Source: Streptomyces sp. NBS 14/10
GTDB taxonomy: Bacteria; Actinomycetota; Actinomycetes; Streptomycetales; Streptomycetaceae
Direction of reading: 5' to 3'
Assembly: GCF_002224125.1 (NCBI RefSeq)
Contig: NZ_NCSM01000022.1
Coordinates: 1-64,000, forward strand
Length of the DNA: 64,000 bases
This document shows positions 52,272-61,016 of the stretch, piece after piece. The notes beneath the pieces were generated by a model. It was not told the DNA's origin and did not search any database. It was given only the letters and a program-made list of their open reading frames with translations. The stretch's first letter is position 1. Each line of letters opens with the position of its first letter. Made by a program: the position numbers and the translations under genes.

Positions 52272-53318
52272 GTGACCGACACCGCTCCGGGCACCGCCAC
52301 CACCTCGCGCCGCTACGGCACCCGCCCCACCATGAAGGATGTCGCCGCGCGCGCCGGGGTCGGCCTCAAGACGGTCTCACGAGTGGTCAACGGCGAGCCG
52401 GGGGTCACGCCCGACACCGAACGTCGCGTCAAGGAGGCCATCACCGCGCTCGGCTTCCGCCGCAACGACAGCGCCCGCATTCTGCGCAAGGGCCGCACCG
52501 CCAGCATCGGACTGGTCCTCGAAGACCTCGCCGACCCGTTCTACGGGCCGCTCAGCCGCGCCGTCGAGGAGGTCGCCCGCGCGCACGGCGCCCTGCTGAT
52601 CAACGGTTCGAGCGCCGAGGACCCCGAGCGCGAGCAGGAACTCGTGCTCGCGCTGTGCGCGCGCCGGGTCGACGGCCTCGTCGTCATTCCGGCCGGGCGC
52701 GACCACCGCTACCTGGCCCCGGAGATAGCCGCGGGCGTCGCCACGGTGTTCGTGGACCGCCCGGCCGGCCGTATCGACGCCGACGCCGTGCTCTCCGACA
52801 GCTTCGGCGGCGCGCGGGACGGCGTCGCCCATCTGATCGCCCATGGCCACCGCCGCATCGGCTTCCTCGGCGACCAGCCGGGCATCCACACCGCCGAGGA
52901 GCGGCTGCGCGGCTATCGCACGGCGATGGCCGACGCCGGGCTGCCGGTCGACGACGCGTGGGTGTCCCTCGGCCCCACCGACCCCGAGCGGGTACGGGCG
53001 GCGGCCATCGAGATGCTGGACGCACCTGAGCCGGTCACCGCGCTGTTCGCGGGCAACAACCGGGTGACGGTCACGGTCGTACGGGTCCTGGCCGGGCGCC
53101 CCCGACCGGTGGCCCTCGTCGGCTTCGACGACTTCGAACTCGCCGATCTCCTCTCCCCCGGTATCAGCGTCATCGCCCAGGACTCGGCCCAACTCGGCCG
53201 TACCGCCGCGGACCTGCTCTTCCGCCGCCTCGACGGGGCGGGGGGCGAGCCCCGGCGGGTGGTCCTGCCGACCCGCCTGATCGCCCGCGGCTCCGGCGAG
53301 TTGCCGCCGGCCGCGTAA
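52272..53318 (+). CDS. LacI-family regulator
   Basis: The 348-residue protein has an N-terminal helix-turn-helix with hinge (TMKDVAARAGVGLKTVSRVVNGEPGVTPDTERRVKEAI) and a periplasmic-binding-like sugar domain (TASIGLVLEDLADPFYGPLSRAVEEVA). GTG at 52272 is preferred over the upstream in-frame ATG at 52191, which would add 27 unlikely residues. It is divergent from the ROK kinase, and probably represses both itself and that gene through the palindrome between them. The inducing sugar is unknown. Confidence 0.92.
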   Translation: MTDTAPGTATTSRRYGTRPTMKDVAARAGVGLKTVSRVVNGEPGVTPDTERRVKEAITALGFRRNDSARILRKGRTASIGLVLEDLADPFYGPLSRAVEEVARAHGALLINGSSAEDPEREQELVLALCARRVDGLVVIPAGRDHRYLAPEIAAGVATVFVDRPAGRIDADAVLSDSFGGARDGVAHLIAHGHRRIGFLGDQPGIHTAEERLRGYRTAMADAGLPVDDAWVSLGPTDPERVRAAAIEMLDAPEPVTALFAGNNRVTVTVVRVLAGRPRPVALVGFDDFELADLLSPGISVIAQDSAQLGRTAADLLFRRLDGAGGEPRRVVLPTRLIARGSGELPPAA

Positions 53319-53324
53319 CGCACG

Positions 53325-53356
53325 CGCAGCCAACCGCACACGCAGCAACCGCACAC
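53325..53356 (+). repeat. Short repeat after the LacI gene
   Basis: Two copies of CGCAGC(C)AACCGCACAC follow each other in the gap before the convergent gene. They begin within a few bases of the LacI stop codon. Confidence 0.5.
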
Positions 53357-53386
53357 GGAGACAGGCCGCGCACACAAGCTGCGAAC

Positions 53387-53770
53387 TCAGGCCGCGAGCA
53401 CCTTGGCCTTGGCGCGCTCGTACTCCTCGGCGGTGATGTCGCCGTGGTTCTTGAGCTCCACCAGCTTGGAGAGCTCCTCGGCATGACCGCTCGCCGCGGT
53501 CTCGCGCACGAACTCCTTCAGATCAGCCTCCGCCTTCAGGGCCGCCTTCGCTTCGCGCTCGCCCATTCCGCGGCCCCGTGCGATCAGGTACACGAAGACG
53601 CCGAGGAAGGGCAGCACGACGACGAAGAAGCACCAGCCCGCCTTGGCCCAGCCGCTCATCGAGTCGTCCCGGAAGAGGTCGCCGATTATGCGGAAGAGCA
53701 GTATGAACCACAGGATCCACAGGAAGACCCAGACCGTGGTCAGGAACACGTCTAGCAACGGATAGCTCAT
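53387..53770 (-). CDS. Small membrane protein with PLDc_N-type segments and SHOCT domain
   Basis: The 127-residue protein has two membrane segments (about 5-30 and 42-64, WVFLWILWFILLFRIIGDLF and WCFFVVVLPFLGVFVYLI) and a short C-terminal SHOCT-like domain (ELSKLVELKNHGDITAEEYERAKAKVL). SHOCT tails occur on many membrane and phage-type proteins and may mediate oligomers. The ATG at 53770 has GGGAGG six bases upstream; an ATG directly before it is closer than ideal. Confidence 0.88.
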   Translation of the reverse strand: MSYPLLDVFLTTVWVFLWILWFILLFRIIGDLFRDDSMSGWAKAGWCFFVVVLPFLGVFVYLIARGRGMGEREAKAALKAEADLKEFVRETAASGHAEELSKLVELKNHGDITAEEYERAKAKVLAA

Positions 53771-53980
53771 CATCCGCCTCCCATCGGACGCGCCCGGCGG
53801 GCCCAACGAAGGGGCAGAAGGCTCCCACCGGGGCCCACTACTCCAAGCGTACGGCGCCTTCTCGGGCCCGGTCGGCGCAGCACCGGATGCCGTAGGCGCA
53901 CGGGCGCGTACGAATGGAGAGAGCGAAGTCGTCCGGAGGAAGCGAAGTCGCCGCGAGCCGGAGGCCGGAGAGGGCGCCCC

Positions 53981-54610
53981 ATGGACCTGCAGATTCTCCC
54001 GCTCGCCGTCACCATGATGGCGGGGCCGCAGATCGTGGCCGCCGTGATCCTGGTGACCGCGCCGCGGCCGGTGCGGGTGTCCCTGGCGTTCCTGCTCGGG
54101 GTGGCCATCGCGACGGCTGCGGGGGTCACGATCACTCGGGGGATCTTCGCGCTGCTGGGCCAGGTGGTCGCGCCGGGCAGCCCGTCCGAGCGCGGATCGG
54201 CCGGGACGGTCGTCCAGCTCGTACTGGTGGCGCTGCTGGTGTTCGGGGCGGTGAAGGCGTACGTGAGGCGGGAGACGGCCGAGCCGCCGAAGTGGCTGGG
54301 CTCGCTGATGGAGGCGGGGGCCTGGAAGGCGTTCACGGTCGGCCTCCTGGTCATCCTGGTCATGCCGTCCGACATCGTGGTCATGCTGACCGTGGGGGCG
54401 TCCCTGGAGCAGCACGGCGGGGGTGTCACGGCGGCGCTGCCGTTCATCGGCCTGACCGTGCTGATCGCGGCATTGCCGCTGCTGGTCTATCTCCTCGCCG
54501 GTGAGCGCGGGCGGCGGGCCATGCCCCGGGTCCGGGAGTGGCTGACCTCGCACAGCTGGGTGGTCACCATCGCCACCTGTCTGCTCTTCGTCGTGCTTAT
54601 CCTCACGTAG
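53981..54610 (+). CDS. GAP-family (Sap-like) membrane protein
   Basis: The 209-residue protein has about six membrane segments (MDLQILPLAVTMMAGPQIVAAVILVTAP; LAFLLGVAIATAAGVTITRGIF; VQLVLVALLVFGAVKAY and others), matching GAP/sulfolipid-1-addressing proteins, which are linked in mycobacteria to export of cell-surface lipids. No lipid genes are nearby. ATG at 53981 follows GGAGAGG. Confidence 0.87.
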   Translation: MDLQILPLAVTMMAGPQIVAAVILVTAPRPVRVSLAFLLGVAIATAAGVTITRGIFALLGQVVAPGSPSERGSAGTVVQLVLVALLVFGAVKAYVRRETAEPPKWLGSLMEAGAWKAFTVGLLVILVMPSDIVVMLTVGASLEQHGGGVTAALPFIGLTVLIAALPLLVYLLAGERGRRAMPRVREWLTSHSWVVTIATCLLFVVLILT

Positions 54611-54630
54611 CGGCCCCTTTGATGACAGGG

Positions 54631-56010
54631 CTACCGGCCGCCGCGCCCGGTGGGCGCCCGGGGGCGGGCCGCGCGGGGACGGGGCACCCGGCCGGTCGCC
54701 GCCAGCAGCGCGATCGCGGCGAGCGCGGCCAGCGGAACCAGCGTCAGGAGCAGCACCGTCGCCGCGGTGGGACGGTTCCAGACGCCGAACGCGGCGGCCG
54801 TCGGCAGCAGCACCCCGAACGTCAGCCCCCGGCGGTGGCCCGCGGCCCAGGCGCCGACCCGCCCGGTGCGCAGCCCGCGCGCCGCGCTCCAGCGCGCGGC
54901 GGCGTCGGCGCCGCGGTCGGCGCCCTTGCGTGCCGCGCGGGGCAGTCGGCCGGGTCCCGCCAGGTAGGCGCCCAGCGCGACGGCGAGACCGAGCACCCCC
55001 GCGGTGCGGACGGTGGTCCACAAACCGCGCAGCAGCGTGTCGTATACGGCCGCGGCTGCCGCCCGGGGCAGCACGCTCGGTGGCAGATGGTCGAGCCAGT
55101 ACCGGCGGGCGACGGCCAGGCCGGCGCCCAGGGCGAGCGAGGTGACGGCGGTCGCCAGCGCGGCGCGGGCCAGGGCGCGGCGGCGCCGGCGCGCGAGCAG
55201 GACGCCCGAGGTGCCGAGCAGCGCGGTCAGCCCGGGCAGCCAGACACCGGCCAGGTCCAGCAGGCGCGCCCCGAATCTGACCCGGCCCAGTTGGTCGGAG
55301 TGGAAAAGGACCATGCGCCGGTCGACGTCAGGGATGGCGCTCGCCGAGGAGAGTCCGACGTGTCGCAGCTGCCGTTTGACCTTCTTGACGGCCGCGCCCA
55401 CGTCCAGGGTCACGGTTTCGCCGTCCACCCCGACCGCCCCGTGCCCCTCCCCGGTGAGCACATGCACGAGAGCGTTGTGGCCGGCCCGGTTGGCGCCGAC
55501 CCACACCGCCGGGAACTGGTCGCCGCGCACGACATGCGCCGCCACCCTCGTCAACGCCTGGTCGACGGCCGGGTCCAGCCTGAGCCCCAGCCCCTGGACG
55601 GCGTCGGCGGCCTTGGGCGAAACCCCCTGGCGGCGCAGCCAGGAAGCGATGTCCGAGGTGAGGTCCCGGCCGCTGCGGCGGGCGTTCAGGGCTTGGCGTA
55701 CGTGCCGCAGCGCGGCGTCCTGGATGGCCGGGTCCTTGGCGAGCGGGGAGACCGTCGCCATGTAGCGGCCGGTGTCGAGGAGCACGTCGTGGAGCCACAC
55801 CGACACCAGGGACACCGGTACGAGCAGACAGGCGAGCGAGATCAGCAGCCCCGACGCGGCGGTCCTGGCGATCCCCCCGACGCCCCGGCCCCCGCGACGG
55901 CACACCCGGCCGCCCCGTGCCCCAGCGGCTGAGTGGTCGTGCGGCGGCTTCGGTGTCGGGGGCTTCGGTGTCGGGGGGCCGGCCGGTGACTCGTCGGGGG
56001 CGCCGGTCAT
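54631..56010 (-). CDS. Integral membrane protein, function unknown
   Basis: The 459-residue protein has a Pro/Lys-rich N-terminal tail, a membrane segment near 48-72, a large extracellular region (about 75-250) and four or five more hydrophobic segments in its C-terminal half, separated by Arg-rich loops. I recognise no defined enzyme domain. Similar large membrane proteins are common in actinobacteria. ATG at 56010 has GGGAG 8 bases upstream. Confidence 0.82.
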   Translation of the reverse strand: MTGAPDESPAGPPTPKPPTPKPPHDHSAAGARGGRVCRRGGRGVGGIARTAASGLLISLACLLVPVSLVSVWLHDVLLDTGRYMATVSPLAKDPAIQDAALRHVRQALNARRSGRDLTSDIASWLRRQGVSPKAADAVQGLGLRLDPAVDQALTRVAAHVVRGDQFPAVWVGANRAGHNALVHVLTGEGHGAVGVDGETVTLDVGAAVKKVKRQLRHVGLSSASAIPDVDRRMVLFHSDQLGRVRFGARLLDLAGVWLPGLTALLGTSGVLLARRRRRALARAALATAVTSLALGAGLAVARRYWLDHLPPSVLPRAAAAAVYDTLLRGLWTTVRTAGVLGLAVALGAYLAGPGRLPRAARKGADRGADAAARWSAARGLRTGRVGAWAAGHRRGLTFGVLLPTAAAFGVWNRPTAATVLLLTLVPLAALAAIALLAATGRVPRPRAARPRAPTGRGGR

Positions 56011-56099
56011 GAGAACATCTCCCGCCTTCCCCGGCGGGACCGCATCCCGGGTGAGGCGTCAGAGTGAACGCATGCGGCGTGGCCTGGCCCCCGGCGGGG

Positions 56100-57392
56100 T
56101 CAACTCGTGGCGGGGGCCCGGCCCGACAGAGCGTTCAGGGCGGCCCGGTCCAGGCCGGTCAGGCGCTCCACCTCCGCGCCGTCCACCGCGCCGCAGTCCA
56201 GGCCGCGCAGCAGATAGCCGCTGAGGGCCTTGGCCGTGGCCGGTTCGTCGGCGATCGCACCCCCGGCGCCGCCCGCGCGGTCGACGTACGCGGCCAGCCG
56301 GGCCGCGGCCTGGGGCAGGCCGTCCCGGTAGAAGCCGTAGACGGCGGCGTAACGGGTCGGCAGATGGCCGGGGTGCATGTCCCACCCCTGGTAGTACGCG
56401 CGCGCCAACGACCGCCGCACCAGGCGGTGGTGGAGCCGCCAGGCCTCGTGGACCTGCTCGGATGAGCCGACGGGCAGCACGTTGGTCGAGCCGTCGGAGA
56501 GCCTGACGCCGGTACCCGCGGCGGCGACCTGCATCACGGCCTTGGCGTGGTCGGCGACGGGGTGGTCCATGGACTGGTGGGCGGCGCTGACCCCGCAGGA
56601 GGCGCTGTAGTCGAAGGTTCCGTAGTGCAGCCCGGTGGCCCGGCCCTCGGCGGCGTCGATCATACGGGCGACGGTGGCGCGGCCGTCGGGGCCGAGGATC
56701 GCCTGGGTGGTCTCGATCTGGATCTCGAAGCCGATCCGCCCCGCGGCCAGGCCGTGCGCCCGCTCGAACGCCTCGCACAGCCGGACCATGGCGGTGACCT
56801 GCTCGGCGTAGGTGACCTTCGGCAAGGTGAGAACGAGTCCGCCGGGCAGACCTCCGGCGTCCATCAGCCCGGTGAGAAAGATGTCGAGGGTGCGGATGCC
56901 ACGGTCGCGGACGGCGGCCTCCATGCACTTCATGCGGATGCCGATGTACGGCGGCGCGGTGCCGTCCGCGACGGCGGCGGCGACGAGCGAGGCAGCGCGG
57001 GCGGCCGCGGCGTCCTCCTCGGCGTCGGGGCGCGGGCCGTAGCCGTCCTCGAAATCGATGCGCAGATCCTCGATGGGCTCGCGCGTCAGCTTGGCGCGCA
57101 TCCGCGCGTAAACCGGCTCGGCGAGGTCATCCTGAATGCCGAGGACGGCGGCCAGCGCGGCGGCGTCGGGGGCGTGTTCGTCGAGCGCGGCGAGCGCCTG
57201 GCCGCCCCAGTCGCGGACGGTGCCCGCGGTGTAGAGGTCGGCGGGGACGTAGACGGTGTGAACGGGCTGGCGGGTGCCGGGGTCGCCGGGGTAGCGGCGG
57301 GCGAGTTCGGCGTCGACGCCGGCGAGGGAGGCGGCGATTCCGTCACGTACGGCGCTGGGAAGACTGGTCGTGAACGTCTCCTGCTGTCCCAT
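56100..57392 (-). CDS. DUF6986 / HpcH-HpaI aldolase-citrate lyase-like protein
   Basis: The 430-residue protein has a TIM-barrel core of the citrate-lyase-beta/malate-synthase type: DLRIDFEDGYGPRPDAEED (metal-binding Glu/Asp), GIRMKCMEAAVRDRGIRTLDIFL, GFEIQIETTQAILGPDG and LHYGTFDYSASCG. It should act on a CoA ester or 2-oxo acid; in actinomycetes such genes are often linked to purine/ureide or glyoxylate metabolism, which I cannot confirm here. The ATG at 57392 has GAAGG seven bases upstream; a longer start at 57407 contains that site. A sigma-70-type promoter with overlapping palindromes lies upstream. Confidence 0.87.
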   Translation of the reverse strand: MGQQETFTTSLPSAVRDGIAASLAGVDAELARRYPGDPGTRQPVHTVYVPADLYTAGTVRDWGGQALAALDEHAPDAAALAAVLGIQDDLAEPVYARMRAKLTREPIEDLRIDFEDGYGPRPDAEEDAAAARAASLVAAAVADGTAPPYIGIRMKCMEAAVRDRGIRTLDIFLTGLMDAGGLPGGLVLTLPKVTYAEQVTAMVRLCEAFERAHGLAAGRIGFEIQIETTQAILGPDGRATVARMIDAAEGRATGLHYGTFDYSASCGVSAAHQSMDHPVADHAKAVMQVAAAGTGVRLSDGSTNVLPVGSSEQVHEAWRLHHRLVRRSLARAYYQGWDMHPGHLPTRYAAVYGFYRDGLPQAAARLAAYVDRAGGAGGAIADEPATAKALSGYLLRGLDCGAVDGAEVERLTGLDRAALNALSGRAPATS

Positions 57393-57422
57393 CCCCGTAC
57401 CTTCCATCACACCAGCCAACCT

Positions 57423-57484
57423 TTCCGAAATGCGGAATCCATAATCCGCACAGCGAAGTTATCCGTGGCTCGACCCCAGGTCAA
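57423..57484 (-). promoter_or_regulatory. Promoter and operator region of the DUF6986 gene
   Basis: On the minus strand, -35 TTGACC (57479-57484), a 17-base spacer, -10 TAACTT (57456-57461). Directly downstream are two overlapping inverted repeats: TGCGGAATCCATAATCCGCA (57431-57450) and TTCCGAAATGCGGAA (57423-57437). The sites cover the expected start of transcription, so they would act as repressor sites. The TTCCG...CGGAA form fits IclR-type operators. Confidence 0.72.
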
Positions 57485-57584
57485 CACCCTCCCCCCTTCG
57501 CCAGAAACGCACGCGGCCCCCACACACGGAGCGTCGTCCGCGCATGAGGGCCGTCCAGTGACACAAGGCCGCCCGGCAGAGGTG

Positions 57585-58559
57585 TCAGCCCTTGCGGGTC
57601 TTGATCTCCTCGGTCAGCTGCGGGACCACCTCGAAGAGGTCGCCGACCACGCCGTAGTCGACGAGGTCGAAGATCGGGGCCTCGGCGTCCTTGTTGATGG
57701 CCACGATGGTCTTGGAGGTCTGCATACCGGCCCGGTGCTGGATGGCCCCCGAGATACCGGTCGCGATGTACAGCTGTGGCGAGACCGACTTGCCGGTCTG
57801 GCCGACCTGGTTGGTGTGCGGGTACCAGCCCGCGTCCACCGCGGCGCGCGAGGCGCCCACGGCGGCGCCGAGCGAGTCGGCCAGGGCCTCGACGAGGGGG
57901 AAGTTCTCCGCACCGCCGACGCCACGGCCGCCGGAGACCACGATCGCGGCCTCGGTCAGCTCCGGGCGGCCGGTGGACTCGCGCGGGGTGCGGGCGGTGA
58001 CCTTGGTGCCGGTGGCCTGCTCCGAGAACGACACCTCAAGCGCCTCGACGGCACCGGCGGCCGGGGCGGCCTCCACTGCTGCCGCGTTCGGCTTGACGGT
58101 GATCACCGGGGTGCCCTTGCTGACCCGGGACTTGGTGGTGAACGCGGCGGCGAACACCGACTGGGTCGCGACCGGACCCTCGTCGCCGGCCTCCAGGTCG
58201 ATGGCGTCGGTGATGATGCCCGAGCCGATCCGGACGGCCAGCCGGGCGGCGATCTCCTTGCCCTCGGCGGAGGAGGGGACGAGGACGGCGGCCAGGGAGC
58301 CCCCGGCGGACACCACCTTGTAGGCGGCCTGCAGCGCGTCCACCTTCGGTACGACCAGGTAGTCGGCGTACTCCGCGGCGTCGTGCGTGAGCACCTTCGC
58401 CGCGCCGTGCTCGGCGAGCGTCGCGGCGGTGTCGGCGGCGCCGCTGCCCAGGGCGACGGCGACGGGCTCGCCGATGCGGCGGGCCAGGGTCAGCAGCTCG
58501 AGGGTGGGCTTGCGGACGGCGCCGTCCACGTGGTCGACATAGACGAGGACTTCAGCCAT
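57585..58559 (-). CDS. etfA: Electron transfer flavoprotein subunit alpha
   Basis: This FAD-binding subunit of ETF accepts electrons from acyl-CoA and related dehydrogenases and passes them to the quinone pool. The 324-residue protein has an N-terminal nucleotide-binding-like domain and the C-terminal FAD signature [27 protein letters not shown] with [23 protein letters not shown] at 58559 with GGAG upstream. It follows etfB by 92 bases. Confidence 0.96.
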   Translation of the reverse strand: MAEVLVYVDHVDGAVRKPTLELLTLARRIGEPVAVALGSGAADTAATLAEHGAAKVLTHDAAEYADYLVVPKVDALQAAYKVVSAGGSLAAVLVPSSAEGKEIAARLAVRIGSGIITDAIDLEAGDEGPVATQSVFAAAFTTKSRVSKGTPVITVKPNAAAVEAAPAAGAVEALEVSFSEQATGTKVTARTPRESTGRPELTEAAIVVSGGRGVGGAENFPLVEALADSLGAAVGASRAAVDAGWYPHTNQVGQTGKSVSPQLYIATGISGAIQHRAGMQTSKTIVAINKDAEAPIFDLVDYGVVGDLFEVVPQLTEEIKTRKG

Positions 58560-58619
58560 GGGAATCGATCTCCTGCGGAAAAAGTGCGGGCGGTTGGCGG
58601 TGCGTCGGGCGCGGCCGGG

Positions 58620-58675
58620 TCAGATGAACTTCTGGCCCGCGAGGCGGCTTTTCAGACGAATTTGCGCTCCGCGAG
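58620..58675 (-). repeat. Partial duplication of the etfB 3' end
   Basis: Bases 58652-58675 encode the actual end of etfB (LAERKFV plus stop). A second copy, 58620-58643, lies 32 bases downstream and encodes LAGQKFI plus stop in another frame; 18 of 24 bases agree. See the finding on gene-end copies. Confidence 0.75.
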
Positions 58676-59446
58676 AAAGGCGGCAAGCTGCTTGCCGCCC
58701 TCGCCCTCGTCCTTGACGATCGTGCCCGCGGTACGGGCCGGGCGCTCCGCGGCGCTGTCGACCGCGGTCCAGGCGCCCTCCAGGCCGACCTCGTCCGCCT
58801 CGATCTCCAGGTCCTCCAGGTCCCAGGAGGTCACCGGCTTCTTCTTGGCGGCCATGATGCCCTTGAAGGAGGGGTAACGGGCCTCGCCCGACTGGTCGGT
58901 GACCGACACGACGGCGGGCAGCGAAGCCTCCAGCTGCTCGCTCGCGGTGTCCCCGTCACGGCGGCCCTTCACCGTGCCGTTGGGGCCACCCTCGACCGAG
59001 ACCTCCGACAGCAGCGTGACCTGCGGGACGCCCAGGCGCTCGGCGAGCAGCGCCGGCAGCACGCCCATGGTGCCGTCCGTGGATGCCATACCGCAGATCA
59101 CCAGGTCGTAGCCGGTCTTCTCGACCGCCTTGGCCAGCACCAGCGAGGTGCCCAGCGCATCGGTGCCGTGCAGATCGTCGTCCTCTACATGGACGGCCTT
59201 GTCGGCGCCCATGGACAGCGCCTTGCGCAGCGCGTCCTTGGCGTCCTCGGGGCCGACGGTCAGCACGGTGATCTCGGCCTCGTCGGCCTCGTCGGCGATC
59301 TGCAGCGCCTGCTCGACCGCGTACTCGTCCAGCTCGGAGAGCAGGCCGTCCACATCGTCGCGGTCGACAGTCAGATCTTCGGCGAAGTGCCGGTCGCCGG
59401 TGGCGTCGGGCACGTACTTCACACAGACAACGATCCTCAAGCTCAC
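58652..59446 (-). CDS. etfB: Electron transfer flavoprotein subunit beta
   Basis: This AMP-binding partner of EtfA shuttles electrons in acyl-CoA oxidation. The 264-residue protein shows MSLRIVVCVKYVPDATGD at the N-terminus, the ETF-beta signature region VTLLSEVSVEGGP and GIMAAKKKPV. The GTG at 59446 has GGAG seven bases upstream; a longer open frame to 59551 is not used. Its C-terminus (FLAERKFV) differs from the form I expect in related Streptomyces, and a second, out-of-frame ending lies just downstream. Confidence 0.96.
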   Translation of the reverse strand: MSLRIVVCVKYVPDATGDRHFAEDLTVDRDDVDGLLSELDEYAVEQALQIADEADEAEITVLTVGPEDAKDALRKALSMGADKAVHVEDDDLHGTDALGTSLVLAKAVEKTGYDLVICGMASTDGTMGVLPALLAERLGVPQVTLLSEVSVEGGPNGTVKGRRDGDTASEQLEASLPAVVSVTDQSGEARYPSFKGIMAAKKKPVTSWDLEDLEIEADEVGLEGAWTAVDSAAERPARTAGTIVKDEGEGGKQLAAFLAERKFV

Positions 59447-59476
59447 GCCGGCTCTCCTACTGCATCGTCTCTTCGT

Positions 59477-59495
59477 GCTGCCTTGTCCAGGCAGC
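59477..59495. promoter_or_regulatory. Stem-loop in the etfB leader
   Basis: GCTGCCT (59477-59483) and AGGCAGC (59489-59495) form a 7-bp stem with a five-base loop, about 30-50 bases before the etfB start. A TATGCT box on the minus strand (59493-59498) overlaps it, so it may instead be an operator. Confidence 0.45.
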
Positions 59496-59642
59496 ATAGG
59501 CGCCTTCGGGTGCGGATTCCGGCCGGTGGACGACCGGGACGACCCCTGCACCGATCGAAATATTACTCGTCAGTACACCCAGGTCGTTCCCCGTAGGCAA
59601 CCCGGTTGAACTGTGACCTTGCCAACGGCAGCCGTCGGCGGT

Positions 59643-59981
59643 TCAGACCGCCGCGCCGAGCGCCGCGATCACATCCGCCGTACGCGGCTGCCCGGCCGCG
59701 CGGCGCACGATGCGGCCCGCGGCGTCGAGCACCAGCACCGTGGGGGTCCGTACGACATCCAGTCTGCGCACGAGGTCCAGTCGCGCCTCGGCGTCGATCT
59801 CCACATGCGCCACGCCGTCCACCATCCGGGCGACATCGGCGAGGACTCGCCGGGTGGCCCGGCACGGCTGGCAGAACGCGCTGGAAAACTGCACGAGCGT
59901 CGCCCGCTCCCCCAGCCGCGCACCCAGTTCCGCGGCATCCAGCCGCCCGCCCCGGTCACCCTCGCCCTGTCCGCTTCGCAC
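59643..59981 (-). CDS. Thioredoxin-family protein
   Basis: The 112-residue single-domain protein has the thioredoxin fold with active site FCQPC (Cys-Gln-Pro-Cys, variant of CGPC) and the cis-proline RTPTVLVLD. It probably reduces or exchanges protein disulfides in the cytoplasm. The GTG at 59981 follows AGAGGA seven bases upstream; an ATG at 60050 would add 23 Arg/Gly-rich residues and contains a 13-bp tandem repeat, so it is less likely. Confidence 0.88.
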   Translation of the reverse strand: MRSGQGEGDRGGRLDAAELGARLGERATLVQFSSAFCQPCRATRRVLADVARMVDGVAHVEIDAEARLDLVRRLDVVRTPTVLVLDAAGRIVRRAAGQPRTADVIAALGAAV

Positions 59982-59990
59982 CCGCTGTCC

Positions 59991-60016
59991 TCTCGATCGT
60001 CCCTCTCGATCGTCCC
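59991..60016 (-). repeat. 13-bp tandem repeat upstream of the thioredoxin gene
   Basis: TCTCGATCGTCCC occurs twice in a row on the plus strand, and a partial third copy follows. Each copy includes a CGATCG palindrome. It lies just upstream of the ribosome site and duplicates an AGAGGGA-like stretch on the minus strand. Confidence 0.7.
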
Positions 60017-60232
60017 TCGACGGATGCAGCACCGGATCCCCGGGGGACATTCCTCCCCGCGCCCGCCCCGGCGTACGCCCGTCCGCCGACGTGATGAGTA
60101 TCTCGCGGCCCCAGGTGTTCGCCCGGTAGGCAGACGGGCGCGATATGGGGCACCATCTGCCAGAAGCCCAGAACCTACGGCCGCGTAACTTCCGTCGGGA
60201 GAGCCCTCCCAGGAAAAGAGAAGGGTCCCCCC

Positions 60233-60961
60233 ATGGCAGAGCTCGTCTACCCGCCGGTGATCGGTGCCGCCCGCACCATGTTCAAGGCGCTGGACCTGCG
60301 CTTCGACATCAAGGGCACCGAGAACATCCCCAAGCGGGGCGGCGCGGTACTGGTGAGCAACCACATCGGCTATCTGGACTTCGTCTTCGCCGGACTGACC
60401 GCGCGTCCGGCCAAGCGGCTGGTCCGCTTCATGGCCAAGGAGTCGGTCTTCCGGCACAAGGTCGCCGGGCCGCTGATGCGCGCGATGAAGCACATCCCGG
60501 TCGACCGCGCGGCGGGCTTGGACGCCTACCGCCACGCGCTGAAGTCGCTGCGCTCGGGGGAAATCATCGGGGTGTTCCCCGAGGCGACGATCTCCGAGTC
60601 GTTCACCCTCAAGAACTTCAAGACGGGCGCGGCCCGGATGGCCCAGGAGGCGGGCGTACCGCTGCTGCCGATGGCGCTGTGGGGCACCCAGCGGCTGTGG
60701 ACCAAGGGCCACAAGCGCGATCTGGGCCGTAACCACTTCCCGATCACGATGCGGGTGGGCGCGCCCATGGAGGCCGACCCGACCGAGCCGTCCGACACGC
60801 TCACCGAGCGGCTGCGCTCCCGGGTGCAGGAGCTGCTGGAGGCGGCGCAGCGGGCGTATCCGGTGCGGCCCAAGAACGAGGACGACACCTGGTGGGTCCC
60901 GGCCCACCTCGGCGGCACCGCGCCCACCCCGGCCCAGGCGGCCGGTCTCGACCGCCGCTGA
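60233..60961 (+). CDS. Lysophospholipid (1-acylglycerol-3-phosphate-type) acyltransferase
   Basis: This PlsC-family acyltransferase has 242 residues. The catalytic box NHIGYLD (NHxxxxD) and the substrate box FPEATISESF are visible, and KHIPVDR matches block III. It likely adds a fatty acyl chain to lysophosphatidic acid or a related lipid at the membrane. ATG at 60233 follows AAGAGAAGGG. A strong hairpin follows the stop. Confidence 0.93.
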   Translation: MAELVYPPVIGAARTMFKALDLRFDIKGTENIPKRGGAVLVSNHIGYLDFVFAGLTARPAKRLVRFMAKESVFRHKVAGPLMRAMKHIPVDRAAGLDAYRHALKSLRSGEIIGVFPEATISESFTLKNFKTGAARMAQEAGVPLLPMALWGTQRLWTKGHKRDLGRNHFPITMRVGAPMEADPTEPSDTLTERLRSRVQELLEAAQRAYPVRPKNEDDTWWVPAHLGGTAPTPAQAAGLDRR

Positions 60962-60971
60962 CCGCACAGCG

Positions 60972-61009
60972 CCGGGCCCTGTCCGGCCGGCTTGCAGAAC
61001 AGGGCCCGG
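60972..61009. terminator. Hairpin terminator between convergent genes
   Basis: CCGGGCCCTGT (60972-60982) pairs exactly with ACAGGGCCCGG (60999-61009), giving an 11-bp stem. It lies between the acyltransferase and the convergent threonine aldolase gene and can serve both strands. Confidence 0.85.
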
Positions 61010-61016
61010 AGCGGCG

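Noticed and set aside
54500..55932. Long plus-strand open frame over the 459-residue membrane protein gene
   Set aside because: Antisense composition shadow; the minus-strand frame has membrane segments and a ribosome site.
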